DNA of 51,560 bases from NCBI GenBank assembly GCA_009731375.1, contig BJOX01000251.1, positions 635,503 through 687,062 on the forward strand, read 5' to 3'. The notes under the pieces are model-generated. The model searched no databases. It was not told where the DNA came from and worked only from the letters and a program-made list of their open reading frames with translations. The stretch is from Paulinella micropora. Taxonomy: Eukaryota; Cercozoa; Imbricatea; Euglyphida. Of this stretch, positions 24,690-37,187 are shown piece by piece. Each line of letters starts with the position of its first letter. Positions within the stretch are counted from its first letter, which is position 1. A program made the position numbers and the translations under genes.

Positions 24690-25490
24690 TTCTGTCCTGT
24701 ATTTAGCATAAATCTACAGTCATAAACGCACCATGCACTACTGCATACAAAACCTATGTATACCATCACCAACATAGACATAAACGCAGGAATAAGTGCA
24801 TAAATGAAGCAAACCTGCAATTCGATACATAGATGGAAAGGTAAGAAAGTCGCTGTGTACACATGTACGTGAACGTATGAGGTAGGTACGTAGGAACTTA
24901 CGTAGGTAAGTAGGCAGGTAATGCATGGATGCATGTAAGTAAGCAAGGGGTATGTTCGTCCGTCTTTCTTTACATACGTACGTACATAAATACATGCATG
25001 CGTGCATACATATAGCATACATTTATGCGTGTACGCTTGCATGAACGAACGCGCATGATTTAATTTTTGATCATTTGGCTATGTATTTGTTCGTGCACAC
25101 ACTTTGTCAAAAATGCATCTCATGTATGGACTAACATGATTTTACTGATCCATTTCTGCAGTCGAGCGACCTCAACTTGTCTTGAGGGAAGAAACCTTCG
25201 TTCGGCTCGGTAGTGAGTATGAGGAAGTTTTGAAAGCTTTCTGCGTTAAGGTTTTGGTTTTAATAGTTCGCGTTGTGGTAATTCGCGGCACAAGACTGCC
25301 TGTGACGATACAGGCTTTAATAAGACTGTCCTCTGTTCTTCCCTGTATCTTCCGAGTAAAAAGGGGCAGAGTAAAACAGAATTAACGTTAGACCGGATGA
25401 GTTTCCTTAAGTAAATACATTTCAAGGTGTTCAGGAGTTAAAGTATTGATGGGACCATTAGATAAACTTATTTAGATCCTTCCCCTCAGT
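24690..25490. other. Intergenic region without a supported gene
   Basis: The stretch has degenerate TACG/GTAG repeats (about 24860-25030) and AT-rich sequence. Short frames exist on both strands but with no domain. Confidence 0.55.
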
Positions 25491-25494
25491 TACC

Positions 25495-25860
25495 AGTTTA
25501 TTTATGACATCGGAATGAATACCTACCCGGTACTGGACCGAATTATTAGTATTGTTAAACATTTCAAGTTTAACTTTATGACATCGGAATGAATACCGTA
25601 CCCGGTACTGGAGCGAATTATTAATATTGTTCAATGTTTCCAGTTTAACTTCTATTTTTAGTTCGGTTATTTCATTTTTCCGTTTATTTAGCAACTGTCA
25701 TAACTTGTAGTTACGTTTTCGACTGCTGTTAACGTCAATTTATTTCCCTTTTTATTTCCCTTTACCGGTTAGCTTTTTAGAAAATAAAAACTAGTAGTTT
25801 TTCACATATCTATATTGTATTTCTCTGGTCCGGTTTTTCCTGTTCCCAGTCAGAAAATAA
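25495..25860 (+). repeat. Dispersed repeat S (copy 3), with internal tandem duplication
   Basis: It contains CATCGGAATGAATACC followed by GTACTGGACCGAATTATTA, repeated twice (about 25507-25560 and 25578-25640), then TTCATTTTTCCGTTTATTTA and the stretch to CCGGTTTTTCCTG. Other copies are at about 5549-5790 (+), 16380-16625 (-) and 47430-47885 (-). It commonly neighbours repeat R. Confidence 0.75.
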
Positions 25861-25971
25861 ATAATATCCATGTCAGGTAAAGTGGCAATCTTTCACCTTT
25901 TTCAACTTTATTTTCTCAAACCTCCACCGTCTTGCTTGAACAACTCCAACTGCTACACAACTCTGTAATCG

Positions 25972-26190
25972 TGGCACCCACTGTATATTACATCGTTTTT
26001 ATACTTAGTTTTTGCTGGAATTCACTCGTGGAAGTTACTTGTTTTTATTAATAAATGTTTTATAAGATGAATTCTTATTACATTTCCTGTTTGGAACAAT
26101 ACAATGCTTCCTGTTCAAGTTCAACTTTAATGTATTAATATTAGTATTAATATAAAGTGATATGCAAGGGAAGCTGGGAAGCTTAAACCC
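25972..26190 (+). repeat. LTR-like repeat R, left part, split by element 2
   Basis: GTGGCACCCACTGTATATTA through GGAATTCACTCGTGGAAGT to GGGAAGCTGGGAAGCTTAAACCC. The repeat resumes at 45237 (ACCCCATACGGCC). The unbroken form (inverted) at about 46045-46262 shows AAGCTTAAACCCCATACGG, so element 2 was inserted here with an ACCC duplication. Confidence 0.85.
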
Positions 26191-26329
26191 TGTCGGCCGG
26201 CCCGCACAATACATAGTGGCATTGAGTTTCGTCCTGCTTGTCGTTACTTGACTATTATGCCGCTTGATCTGCCCCTCCCCACTTGACTCTGAGTGACGAC
26301 TAAGTGTCAGAGTAGCTGTTCTGGTTACA
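26191..26329 (+). repeat. 5' LTR of element 2 (139 bp)
   Basis: Starts TGTCGGCCGGCCCGCACAAT and ends CTGGTTACA (TG...CA). The matching 3' copy is at 45107-45236. The primer-binding site TGGAGTCACTAAC starts at 26332. Confidence 0.88.
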
Positions 26330-26735
26330 TCTGGAGTCACTAACAAAAGTTGAACGTGCTTTTTGCTCTTCGTGAGCTTCACAAAAAGCCAAAGTTCTCA
26401 CGTTTTTCTCGCTTTGATTTTCTTAGGGTTTTTGACACCTTGAAAATCCGAACAGAAAATTGTGTTGACCTTTTTCAAGTTTTGTTTAAGTTAGTTGGAC
26501 TATCCCTTACTAGTAGGGGGAGGCTCGGAGGGGTAGAACAGATTGCGTGTGAGGAAATAGGAGTACACACGTCTGGTTTTGACTTGAACAAGGTAGCAAG
26601 GAGACGCAGACATAGCACATACGCTGTTTGGGAAGCAGTGTTTTGTGTTGTTGTGTGCCTTCTGTTTTTGTCTCATCTCTCTATTCTTTCTCTCACTCTT
26701 ACACGTTATCATTGCAGAAGAGGAGGAGAATATCA

Positions 26736-27962
26736 ATGTTAGGAAGTCCGTATGCTACACCGTATGGTGGTAGTGTCGGAGGCCTGAGGCTGCCTCTGTC
26801 GGTCGGTGTACGAAGGATGGTGCTGACACCGGCTTTGGGCACGGGTGCTTCGTCCGCAGGAGGGACCACTCCTGTGATTGTGGGGACACCTGCTCGTCTG
26901 ATGGACTACTTACATGCGATTTGGCAAGCACATCTGACGGGGGACAGTTGGGCTGATCAACTTCCGTCGATAAGGGCGGCACAGACTGTCAAGACAGTTG
27001 TTGATGCCTTGGGAACGGCAGCTACGAGGGATGTGTGGTCTGCACTGGTGGTGGAACAGACTACAGTGGCTAATGCGATGGTAGCTGCTGAGATGATTGT
27101 CCAAATCTCGGAAGCGTGGGATTGGGAACTCCATACTGGACGCCTGAGAGGCTGGTGGCGTCCAGAATGATGGCTTAAGCTTCTACCGACAGGTTGGTGG
27201 ATTTCAACATGACAATTGCAAGACGAGTGCAAGCAGAGGTGTGGAGTGTTGTTTCCTTGAGTATGGGGCTCTTCAAGGATTTTTACAAGCAACATGGGCA
27301 ACCTTGGTATGACTTGATTGGTTGCTGGCATGCTTGAGTTTGTCGTTCTACGGGCATGCTTTGGTTGCCATCGTGGCCAACAAGTTCTTTCGCTTTCAAT
27401 CGGCAGTCGACAACGAATGGCTATCAAAGAGTGATGAGTGGAAGACTCATTGGGAGCAGCTCAAGGCTCAGAGAGCTGATGCCATGTGTGTGGAAAGCAT
27501 TGGTCTCATGCTTAGAGACAAGAAAAGTTTTATGCTTTCGCATCGAAGGCTCAGGAGGTGGATCAGCTCAAGACTGAGGCTAGGTGGATGCTGACAAAGA
27601 AGCCAGTGTTGCACTATATGTTTCAGAGAGTGATGGATATGGCTATCATACTCTCTCGTAGGGAAGCATTTAAGTTGGTGGCTGAGGTTCTCTTCGACAG
27701 AGATAACGCTACTTTCTCGAAGCTCGTGAAGGAGCTCCAAGGTGACACGGAGTTATGGGCGTCCATGAGCGTGGACAATGCAGACTCCAGCCCGGAGGCG
27801 TGGGTTGTTGAGGATGAGATGGTGGGTCGAGCAATGCGATGTGTGCAGAAAACAATTGTCGATGGGTGGAAGTACACTGGCCCTAAGCCTCAATCTCCCC
27901 CTCGGGAAAATCAGCAACTGACGGGAAGAGATCAAGGTGGTCCCTTGGACCTAAACGCTTAA
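26736..27962 (+). pseudogene. gag: Element 2 Gag, 5' part, frameshifted
   Basis: It opens at ATG 26736 (MLGSPYATPYGG) and reads to a stop at 27170. Coding-like sequence continues in other frames (RLVDFNMTIARRVQAEVW near 27192, then 27322-27594 and 27558-27962), showing at least two or three frameshifts plus a stop near 27338. Its position after the primer site makes it Gag. The helix-prone composition resembles element 1 Gag only loosely. A TTGCAG before the ATG could be an acceptor. Confidence 0.6.
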
Positions 27963-28050
27963 TGATGAGGAAGCTTTCTGGGGTCAGGGATACCCGCGTA
28001 GGGGCCCTCAGTATTACATTTATGGAACTGGTGATCATCGGGGCCCGGGG

Positions 28051-29297
28051 ATGGGTCGAGGCGAGAGGCCTGACTTCAACAAGAAAGCCTTGAATGGGCC
28101 ACCTCTTTGCATGAAGAAAGCTGGGGCATTATGGCTCAAGACGGGAGCTATGTGCAAGGCTGCATGCGAGAAGTTTCATCCGGAGCGTTGGGATCATTCT
28201 GTACAGAAGGAGTCTTGGAAAGGATACGCCACGACCGTCGATTGGCCTGTGGGTCCTTTCAAAGGTCTGCTTGATACGGGTAAGTACAGGGAGGAGCTCC
28301 GCAACCTTCTTCAGCGTGAAGAAGGCTTATGAGATGAAGGGGTGGACGGATCCGAGGGAGGCATCTTACCAGAAAGGTGAGTGGGAAAAGTACAGCGTCT
28401 GGAATCCAATTAATTCGACTCCGGGGGATGCACCGGTCTCGTTTGGAAGGGACGACCCTGTGAAGTGGGGGCACACGATGGAGGATCCCTCTTGGGAATA
28501 CAAGGGATCGGCGGCGAGCTCAAGTGATCGTCGAGAGCGAGCAAGGTCGGCTGAACGACACAGTCGTTCACGATCTCGGGGTCATCGAAGCGATGGTGGT
28601 CGCAACGATCGAGGATCGGAAGGTCGGTCTCCTCATGATAGTGACCGGGGAGGCTACGATCGAGAGCGTCGGAGCTCGAGGGAGCGTGTACGGTCACCGC
28701 CGCGAGATCGGGATCGAGAACGATCAAGGTCGAGGGAGCGTACTAGCTCAAATCGGTACCTACAGGAGGGTACTGGTATGGGGAATACCCCTTATGCTGG
28801 TGCAAATGCTTTTGGGGGGGGGGGGGTCAGGGAAACTTTCCCCCAATGCAATTGCAGTCGGCGGCGGGAGGCGCCGGTATTTATTATACCAGTCAGATGC
28901 CGGTGCAACAGATGCCGATGGGGTACGGGCAACCGGTGCAGCAGTACTATGCACCACAGCAGCTGGTGACCTCGTATGTTCCACCGCCATATGTTCCGCC
29001 TCCACCTTTTCAACCTTCGGGGGGAACGGGGGGGGGGGGGGGGGGGGGGGGGGGGGAAGGGCCCCNNNNNNNNNNNNNNNNNNNNNNNNNNNNNNNNNNN
29101 NNNNNNNNNNNNNNNNNNNNNNNNNNNNNNNNNNNNNNNNNNNNNNNNNNNNNNNNNNNNNNNNNNNNNNNNNNNNNNNNNNNNNNNNNNNNNNNNNNNN
29201 NNNNNNNNNNNNNNNNNNNNNNNNNNNNNNNNNNNNNNNNNNNNNNNNNNNNNNNNNNNNNNNNNNNNNNNNNNNNNNNNNNNNNNNNNNTGTTTGT

Positions 29298-29376
<79 letters not shown>

Positions 29377-29533
29377 TCAAGGATCGCCGGGAATGCAGTT
29401 GCAGTCGCAACAGCAAGTTCAGGGTATGGCGTTTGGGATAACGCGTGTTGGACACTCTGATGGGTGTGCAGGGCAAGGCTCAGGAACTGGGGGCTCGGGA
29501 ACAGCTAATGCGGGAGCAGCAACTACTGCCTGA
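28051..29533 (+). pseudogene. gag: Element 2 Gag, 3' part with CCCH-like finger and RS domain
   Basis: First segment (28051-28332): a Cys-x14-Cys-x3-Cys-x3-His cluster (LCMKKAG...CKAACEKFHPERW), in the place of the CCCH-like finger of element 1. After a frameshift, 28271-28969 encodes an Arg/Ser-rich domain (about 28510-28750; runs such as RSRSRGHRS and RDRDRERSRSRERTSS). A Gln/Pro/Tyr-rich segment follows (VQQMPMGYGQPVQQYY, VPPPYVPPPPFQP). Poly-G runs and a 225-N gap (29066-29290) then break the frame. RS domains are known from splicing factors; in a Gag it may serve RNA binding or nuclear entry, which is inference. Confidence 0.6.
28811..29375. repeat. Poly-G runs flanking a 225-N gap
   Basis: G runs at 28811-28826, about 29029-29056 and 29297-29375 surround the N run 29066-29290. 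The last is nearly 80 G, which could be an assembly or sequencing effect or a real G-quadruplex-forming tract. Confidence 0.85.
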
Positions 29534-29549
29534 CTCGGAAGTCGGGACG

Positions 29550-30612
29550 GGGGATAAGTCGGGTGAGTTGCCTGTCGGCCACGGACTCGGAGGCGACGAG
29601 GTTGCTCATGACTTGTCATGTGATGATAGGACTCGCGCAGGGACGCAGCGGGTTGAGGGACCGATGTTAGGGTTGGCCTCGGAGGGCCAGGTTAGGCAGG
29701 ATGTAAAGGTTGAGGACCTTGATAGTCACAGGGACACTGTGCGTCCAGTGATGAATAGAGGTACGGACCTTGATAATGTTGTCGCGGCAAACGCGCTGAA
29801 GGATAAATATTTTGGTGGTTACGAATCACTTTTGGCGGACGGGTGTGGCCCGAGGAAAGCTGAATTTCCTTTGCTTTTCACTAAAAATTTTATTGAAGAT
29901 GTACAGGAGGAATGCATTGTTGGAAAAGTCTCATACAATGGCATCTCTGAATGTGCTTGGTAAAGAGTTTATTGAACTGTGGGGCAAAAAGCCATGGTTC
30001 AGGTAGGGGTTTAGGCCGTGTCGAGGACGAGTGAAGGGAGTGGGCGGCATGACAGTGATATCCGGATCAGTCATGCTTACCTTCCTTTTGAGGGACGGAC
30101 AGTCTTTCTCTCACAGATTTTGGGTCGTCCCAGCCTTTGCTGGTGGTCTCCTGTTGGGGCTGAGGAGCCTGAAGCGGATGAACGCTCGGATCTATACGGA
30201 TCTGAACGTGGTGCAGTACGGTGGATCCGAGGTGGCTCCCCGGTACGAGGTGGTACCGTATGAACCTTTACGGCGAGGTAGCCGGTGTGTTGGAGCACAG
30301 TGTAATTGTGAATGTGTCACGTCAGTCGTGCGCGCCGACTGGGAGAGGACAAGGGTGGTGTCCGTGGAGGGCGTGGAGCCTGCGGTCACTCCCCACATTC
30401 AGGAGCCTGTCACAGCCTCGTTCTTCCATGTATGCACAGTAGAGTCGGGGGACTCTGAGGATGTGAGGGTGGTCGGTGACAGTTCTGACGACACGAGTCG
30501 GGAGACGGAATATGTCATTGCCACAACCTCTGGCTGGGCCTATACTAACCCACGCGATTTGAGAATCGCGAATGTGGTGTGTAGGATTCCGCAGAGGATG
30601 AGGCGGTGTTGA
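29550..30612 (+). pseudogene. Element 2 protease-like region, frameshifted
   Basis: It is similar to the protease-like ORF of element 1: SHTMASLNVLGKEFIELWG aligns with NDTMANINIVGRKFFNRY, and VKGVGGMTVISGSVMLTF with LKGVGSRTVITGIITLTF, then FWVVPAFAGGLLLG. Frame breaks occur between 29963 and 30031. The active-site Asp is His here, and Gly is Met as in element 1. Downstream to 30612 is linker. Confidence 0.6.
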
Positions 30613-30642
30613 CCGCAATAGAAGAGAGGTTGGAACACCTCT

Positions 30643-33517
30643 ATGCAGCAAGAGAGGAAAGTCGCGGGCATGGAGGATGCTGGTGATCAACACGTCTATA
30701 TCGACGTGCGTTCGACCACTATGTCACATGTGGTGTGGAATGTTACCCAACATAAGTTGCCGGTCAAGCAGCCTAAGCCTATTGTGGAGGCTTTCCTGCA
30801 GAGTCACTGGGATGATAAGCTATTTTTTCCTAAGGCAGTCAAGGCCATTAAGGAGGTCTTGAAGGCCCGGTTGGCGGTGGAAGACACCACATTAAGGAGG
30901 TCTTGAAGGCCCGGTCGGCGGTGGGAACTCGGACGGAAATGTGGTGGCAGGATATTGAAGATCACCTCATTGATGATCCGATTCCGATACCGCATAGAGG
31001 TCATAAGTTGATCTTGGCCTTGCGGTTGGGAACGAAGGAGAAGGCGATAGCTTACGGAGCTATGCTGGCACAGCGAGATATGGCGGAAGTCCGTACGCAA
31101 GCCTTTCCTTGGATCACGGAAATATATCATCGCACACATGTGCAATATGCGATCATCATCGATCATTTGGCACAGCTTGCTCAGTGGAAGAGTAAGGACG
31201 AGACACGGTACCATGGGACAATGGAACATGAGGATGAGCGGCCCATCCCGATGGAGGATGTGGCACAGCTGTCACGCAAGGCTTCTCCGAAGGAGATAGA
31301 AGAAGCAAGGATAGCGGCGGAATAGGCTATCGCGGAAAAGTATAGTACTTGGGAGGTTACTATGAGGAAGCGAGATGCGCTCATGATCAAGGAAATATTG
31401 GAAGATAATATGGAGGTGTTTTGGGCTCTTGAAGCCGGGTCTGTTCAGGGTTACGAGGCTAACTTCGGGCGGAAACCTGGTGAAGACGTGGTGGGTCACA
31501 GGACACCGTCACGCATGAGCTATCATGAGGATCGGATGGCTCGGGAGATTACGCAAGAACGGTTGGAAAAGGATATTATTGAAGCACGCCTGTCGGAGGT
31601 GTCTTCACCTGTGCGTATGGCACCCAAACCAGATGGGTCCTTACGTATGTGTATCAACTACTACAGGATCAATAAGATTCTAAAGCAGATTGAAACGCCG
31701 GTACCGGATCTCAGGAAAGGGATCAATCGGCTTAAGCATGCCAAGGTTTATACGACGTTGGATCTTAAGAGTGGATTTTGGCAGATCCCTCTTAATGAAT
31801 CGTGTCGATATCTTACAGCATTCAGGGTCGGAATGACCACATATGTTTGGAAGGTGTTGCCGATGGGGCTTAAATGCTCACCGGGACTATTCCAACATGC
31901 CATGACTAAGATGCTCGGGAAAGAGTATGACGATGCAGGGACGGTGGCCCGTCTTGGACTATGCGTTCTGTTATATAGATGATATAATCATTTATTCAGA
32001 GAGCATGGAAAAGCACGTGGAGCACGTGAAGGACGTCTTACGACGTATCAGTGCATTTGGATTGCGGCTGAATGCAAAGACGTGTGACTTTGCTCAAAGG
32101 AAGATACAGTATTTAGGGTATGAGATCTCCGAGGGTCGCTGTGCGATTGCTTAGGAGAAGAGGAATTATGTCGCGTCAATGCCAATGCCACAGACTAGGA
32201 CGGACTTACATTCCTTTACATCGCTAGCTCAATATTACGGGGAATTTATTCCGGGGTTCGCGGAACGGGCAGCGGTGGTAAGGAAATTTCTTAAGCAAGG
32301 GGTTGGAGATGGCCCGTGGCCCGAGGATGTCAATAGGGTCATAGTGGAACTCAAAGATGAGATCTCTAGGAATCCAAGACAAGGAGGACGAGTTCTTATG
32401 CTGCCTGATTGGAAGGAGCAGTTTGTGCTGGACACGGACGCGTCAGCATACGCTGTGGGGGCAGTGCTTCAGCAGATGGACAGGTCTATTGGGCAGCTGC
32501 GGCCCGTGATGTTCATCAGCCGACAGCTGATTCCGGCGGAAAGGGAATACTGTACTAGGCAGCGGGAAGCGCTTGCTATAGTATGGGCTTTTCAAAGGTT
32601 GCGGGAGTACCTTTGGGGTACACCCAACACCTTGGTGAGAATGGATCACCACAACCTTCAATGGCTCATGTCGGGAGACCATACGGGTAGGTTGGCAAGG
32701 TGGCACTTGGAATTGACGGAGTATGACTTTACTATCCATTACATCAAGGGCAAGAGGAATGTTGTCCCTGATTTCTGCTCTCGTTATGAGGACAAGAGTG
32801 GACAGAAGGAGAAGGCTGTACATGATTTGCAGCATCGCAACACAGTTCGAGAGGTGCGGATGGCGCAGTTCGAATTTCGCACGCCGGGAGCGGTGTTGGC
32901 GATCATGGGACATGATGTGGACCTCCACGAGTGGGAGGTACAGGGTGCGGAAGATGCTAAGCTGCCATCGGGGCTTTGGTATCACCCGTTCACTCATAAC
33001 AATCATTAACGCGACACGCGTAGCGAGGCAGTGGCTGCTGTGGAAGCAGTCGAAGTGGCAGCACAGGAGAAATGCAAGTGTTGTTACTCGCAAATAGCCA
33101 GGGAGGCTTGTGAGGACATTCTATGGGCGGAAGCCAGGGGATGAGGAAGAGGAAATTAAAGATGGACGGCATGGTGCCTTTAATGCGGCCTTGCTGCCGA
33201 AGGGCCCGATGTGTCTCGGACTGAGTTTGGAGGATGAGGAACGAGTGAAAGACGAACATCTCTTTCAATTACCGGAAACACATCCGGACAAGGTTCGATT
33301 CCAGGTGGAGATTGATACGGCTGTCAGACTGGCGTCGGTGGAAACTTTTGGGACTTTACCAAGGAAAGTACGGAATATAAGGAGTTACGGGAAAATCTTG
33401 CTAATCCTCAAGCTAGACCTGAGGATAACGAGATACGGAAGCTCAAACGATGCTTGGTGCTGAAGGATGGGCTCCTTTGGTACATGGGCAAGGATGGAAT
33501 TTATGCCAATGAGGAGG
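30643..33517 (+). pseudogene. pol: Element 2 Pol, 5' part (RT and RNase H), broken
   Basis: It contains the N-terminal domain shared with element 1 (WWQDIEDHLIDDPIPIPHRG), a reverse transcriptase with FCYIDDIIIYS (about 31963-32000), and RNase H with VLDTDASAYAVGAVLQQ and TRQREALAIVWAF. Damage includes a tandem duplication with 44-nt period (30847-30934), a TAG at 31323-31325, a frameshift near 31940-31960 just before the YIDD motif, a TAG at 32152-32154 (where element 1 has AAG) and further shifts after 33009. The copia element interrupts it at 33518. Confidence 0.88.
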
Positions 33518-34055
33518 CGACAGAGTAGCAGTCCTTCCAAACCGGAAGGCTTACTAGACCACGGGCAATTGTTCTTGCCGGAATAAAAGGAGGTGTGCGC
33601 AGAGGGTGGGCAATGCCGTGAAGCACTTGACCACACTCTAGTCCCAATAACTAGTCAATACAAGCGTCCAAGTATTACTATTCCGTTATTAAATGTCAAG
33701 TGTTTTCAGTTCACTTATGCAGTGTTGTTACCTAATTCTGAATACAAACAGTGCTGCTTGAGCACTAGAACTACGATCCCTATCCGTTCCATCTATTGCT
33801 ATCCGTTCTATAATTGGTTGGTCTACATAAGTCCCGACGGAGACCAACCCTATTTTAAATAAATCAAGAAGGTCTGGAAAGGATGAATTGTAGATTGTGC
33901 AACTGTAAGTTGCACATTCTTCCTGTACTTGTAAAGAAATATGGTAATATAAAGGCAAATGGCAAGGAGGGCCGGCAGAGAATACATTTACGTGAATTTG
34001 CCAAAAAGGACAAATCCGGTAACGGATATTCTCTAGTAACGGTATTTCTCCGACG
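33518..34055 (-). repeat. Copia 3' LTR (left)
   Basis: Matches 41973-42510 base for base except for about six differences (for example TAGCAG against TACCAG, CAACTG against CAGCTG, CAAGGAG against CAAAGAG). Confidence 0.93.
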
Positions 34056-35352
34056 CTCCCCCTCAAAGAACGCAAATTAATCTGCCTTGTCTGCTGAACT
34101 TTGGATTAATTTATTATTATGTCCGCACCAAGGACCTTATGATTATAATAACAATAAACATGTCTAAGCCCTATCACACACGTTGGCGGTGAAAAGCCAG
34201 ACCCTGGTCGCGACTACTTACCCTCACTCTCTTTGAGAAGTATGTCGGATGTGGCTACCCGGCTTATCGCGGCATGCCTGTATCGGTTAGATTACAAGCA
34301 AGGCTGGCGTCCCACGGTATAGCTAGGCCTCTCCGACGAGAAGAAGATTATTTTCCTACACCTAACCTCTCAATTGCTCAAAGGCAAAAAGTCCCGCCCA
34401 TCCTGGCTGAATACTTGTGAAGAAAATCATGCATCGGAAATGATGAACATATAATCAAAAGATCATAAGTCAACGAGTCGACTTAATAAATGTTGATCCG
34501 GTAATATGAGTTACGGTGAAATGTAATGAATTTGCTATCCCTGATGAATATATGATCAACAATATCCATATATATTAGGTATAGACATGGACATCACATA
34601 ACGACATTAAAAAAAGTGGGATTAAATGTTACAATAAAGGTTATGAAGGCAAATCCATATATAATATGAAATATGAAATATAATCATACCAAATTAACGC
34701 AGTAATCATAAAACAACGAGTTCTAAGAGAAAATGCAGTTTATTTAGTATGAAATATAAATGCGACTTAGCAAAAACAAAAACGTCAGCATTTCCCCGGC
34801 AAGGGGTACCTTTCGGAAAACAACATGAAAAAACATTATATTTCGAAGGGTCTGAGCCGGCGGAACGCGAGGTTTTCGATGCGCTAAGGACGCCGGGCGC
34901 GTTGGCTACGGATCCGCATCAAACATTATCCTCTAGGGCCCTTTCCCTTGAACTTTGCCTTGTGCTCTGGGCCTGACTCTTGCTCGACTACCTAAAGATC
35001 CTATCAACGAAGAAAGGGGATAGCGCAAAGCAATAACACTCCAAAAGCACAAACAAACATGGTGGCGAGTCCGGATAACCTATAATAGCGCTTTTGGGCA
35101 CAAAATCTCTAAGAGCCGAGGGCTGCTTAGTGACTTTGTCCCCAGAAGCGCTCCGTCACGCGTTGACGCCGCCCACTTCCGATTCAGCCGAAATACAATC
35201 TAAACAACTGGGGTAGATAAGGAATAGCGAGGTTGACCCTCGTAAAAGATAAAACAAGACCGACTTTGAGTAATTACACTCATTTCCGGTCCCCGGTTCA
35301 TTGACTCAGTCAAAATTGGCATTAACCCCCTGCTATTGCTATAGCTCACCTA
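34056..35352. other. Copia 3' non-coding region
   Basis: About 1.3 kb lie between the end of the RNase H frame and the 3' LTR. I find no coding signal on either strand. It may contain untranslated sequence of the element. Confidence 0.5.
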
Positions 35353-37102
35353 TCAGTCCGTGAGCGCTATCTTTCTAAGTGCTTCCAAATCCAATGCGGG
35401 GCAAAACACGTCTAACAACGCGTCTGCTTGATCCTTGGGCAAATACTTAGTCAGTACGTCTCCTAACTGCCCTTTGGTACCTACTTTCCTGAACATTGCT
35501 ATACCTTCCTGTTCTAACTCGTGCAGGTAGTGTTCTTCCAAAGGCAAATGCTTAGTGCGTGGTCCGGCTAACTCGCGTTGTGCAGCTAGTATGGTTTGGG
35601 CATTATCCTCATGAACGTCGAATGGTTTAGCCTCCGGGATGCCTAATTCATCTCGCATGTTGCAAATGGACATAGCTTCCCTTAGGGCTTCGTTCGCTGG
35701 GAAAATTTCCGCATCGTTCGAAGAAAGTGCTACCTTTGACTGTCTTTTGGACAACCAAGCTACGGGATCTCCTCCTACCAATACTACATACCCAGTACGA
35801 GATTTTCCCGTCTTTAGACAAACCCTGTGAGCCGCATCGGGCCAAACTGTCATTGGTCCTACGGGTCCTGCCTTACCCACTGCACTAGGCTCCTTCCTAC
35901 TGAACTTAAGTACTCTATCGTTTTTCAGGTATCGGATGATCTTCCCTAACTTGGCATAAGTCTTTTCCACATCTACTGTCTGCATTACACTAGCAGAATT
36001 GAGCGCTTCCTCTATATCCGGCCTCGTCATCTTAGCCAAAAAGAGTAAACTCCCTACTATCTGTGGAATCGAAAATTGTCTAAGTCTAGCTTGCGAATCC
36101 ATCGGCATCGGGTCTGTTTTTGATCCTGGTGTTGCACTAGGTTTGCATTGGTCATACCCGTAAAATTTTACAACTTTTCGAGCGTAACTTTGCTGATTTA
36201 GAATTATTTCGGACTTGGTCTGAATTATTTCCATACCCTTGAATTCTTTCGCTAAACCGAGTCTTTTGATGGGGAAATTCATCTCAAGTTTCTCGCAAAA
36301 ACGATCATAGGCTAGTTTGCTAGGCGCCATGAATATGAGGTTATCAACATGAAAAACACCTACAATTCCGTCACCTAATTTCACTCCCTTCTCCGAAAAC
36401 ATACAAGGGTCGGATTTGAGCGGATAAAGCCTAACTGTCTCAAAAGCCCAGAAAATATGTCATACCAGCGTTTCCCTGCCTGGGGCGCTCCGTACAATGC
36501 CTTGACTACTTTCCATATCTTTCCTACTCTCCCTATCACGGATGCACCATGCGGTGGGCGAGCGTATATGGCGTCAATCATATCAGCATTAAGATAAGCA
36601 TTTTTAAAGTCTACTCCATACAATCTCCTACCATAGCTAACTGTCAACTTGCAAAGAAGCAAAACTAAACGGTGATTCGCACATGGTACGTAGACCTGTT
36701 CGGGGTTGTAGCTTATTCCCGGTTGCAATTGATCTCCCCTCAAGGATAAACGCGAATTGACGAACCTAAGTCCATCCTGTCCGTTTTGACCTTGTGCACC
36801 CAAGTTAATCCTACTATCTTAACTCCTGCTTTTCTGGCTTCACTTTCATCTACCCATTGGTAGGTCTTGAACTCTGCTATCGAACGCAACTCTATATCTA
36901 TCCCTGCCTGTAGATCTTTGAGTGTCGTGCCTTCAATTGCTAAGTCTGGTGGCGAATGTATGTAAAACATCCATTCACTCACTTCGTCATGTGAGATGCA
37001 ATCATCCATGTCATACATAGTGGTAACATGATGTGTAGAGGTGCGGGTTGAATCTACTTGCTTCCTCACCCTTTTACCGCTGACTATGTTCGCTTCTGAC
37101 AC
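35353..37102 (-). pseudogene. pol: Copia reverse transcriptase and RNase H, frameshifted
   Basis: Three overlapping - frames (37102-36740, 36803-36381, 36402-35353) carry one coding line. Copia RT landmarks are VGLTWVHKVK, YGVDFKNAYLNADM, VVKALYGAPQAGKRWY, and the catalytic loop as FHVDNLIFM where YVDD is usual. RNase H follows with GYVVLVGGDPVAWLSKRQ, VALSSNDAE, DNAQTILAA, RTKHLPLEEHY and QLGDVLTKYLPKD. The second catalytic Asp of the RT loop is Asn, so polymerase activity is unlikely. Confidence 0.88.
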
Positions 37103-37187
37103 TTTCTCGCTTTGCTCCCAAGTTAATCCCTTGGCTGGGGCCTTATTCTCTATATACTTCGATGTGGGGTCAAGTTGGGCGCTAGGG

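Noticed and set aside
31323-32154. Reassignment of TAG to a sense codon (TAG occurs where AAG is expected at 32152; also at 647)
   Set aside because: Element 2 also has many frameshifts, so nonsense mutation explains these. Calmodulin and the SnoaL-like gene contain no in-frame TAG, and element 1 uses TAG only at a boundary.
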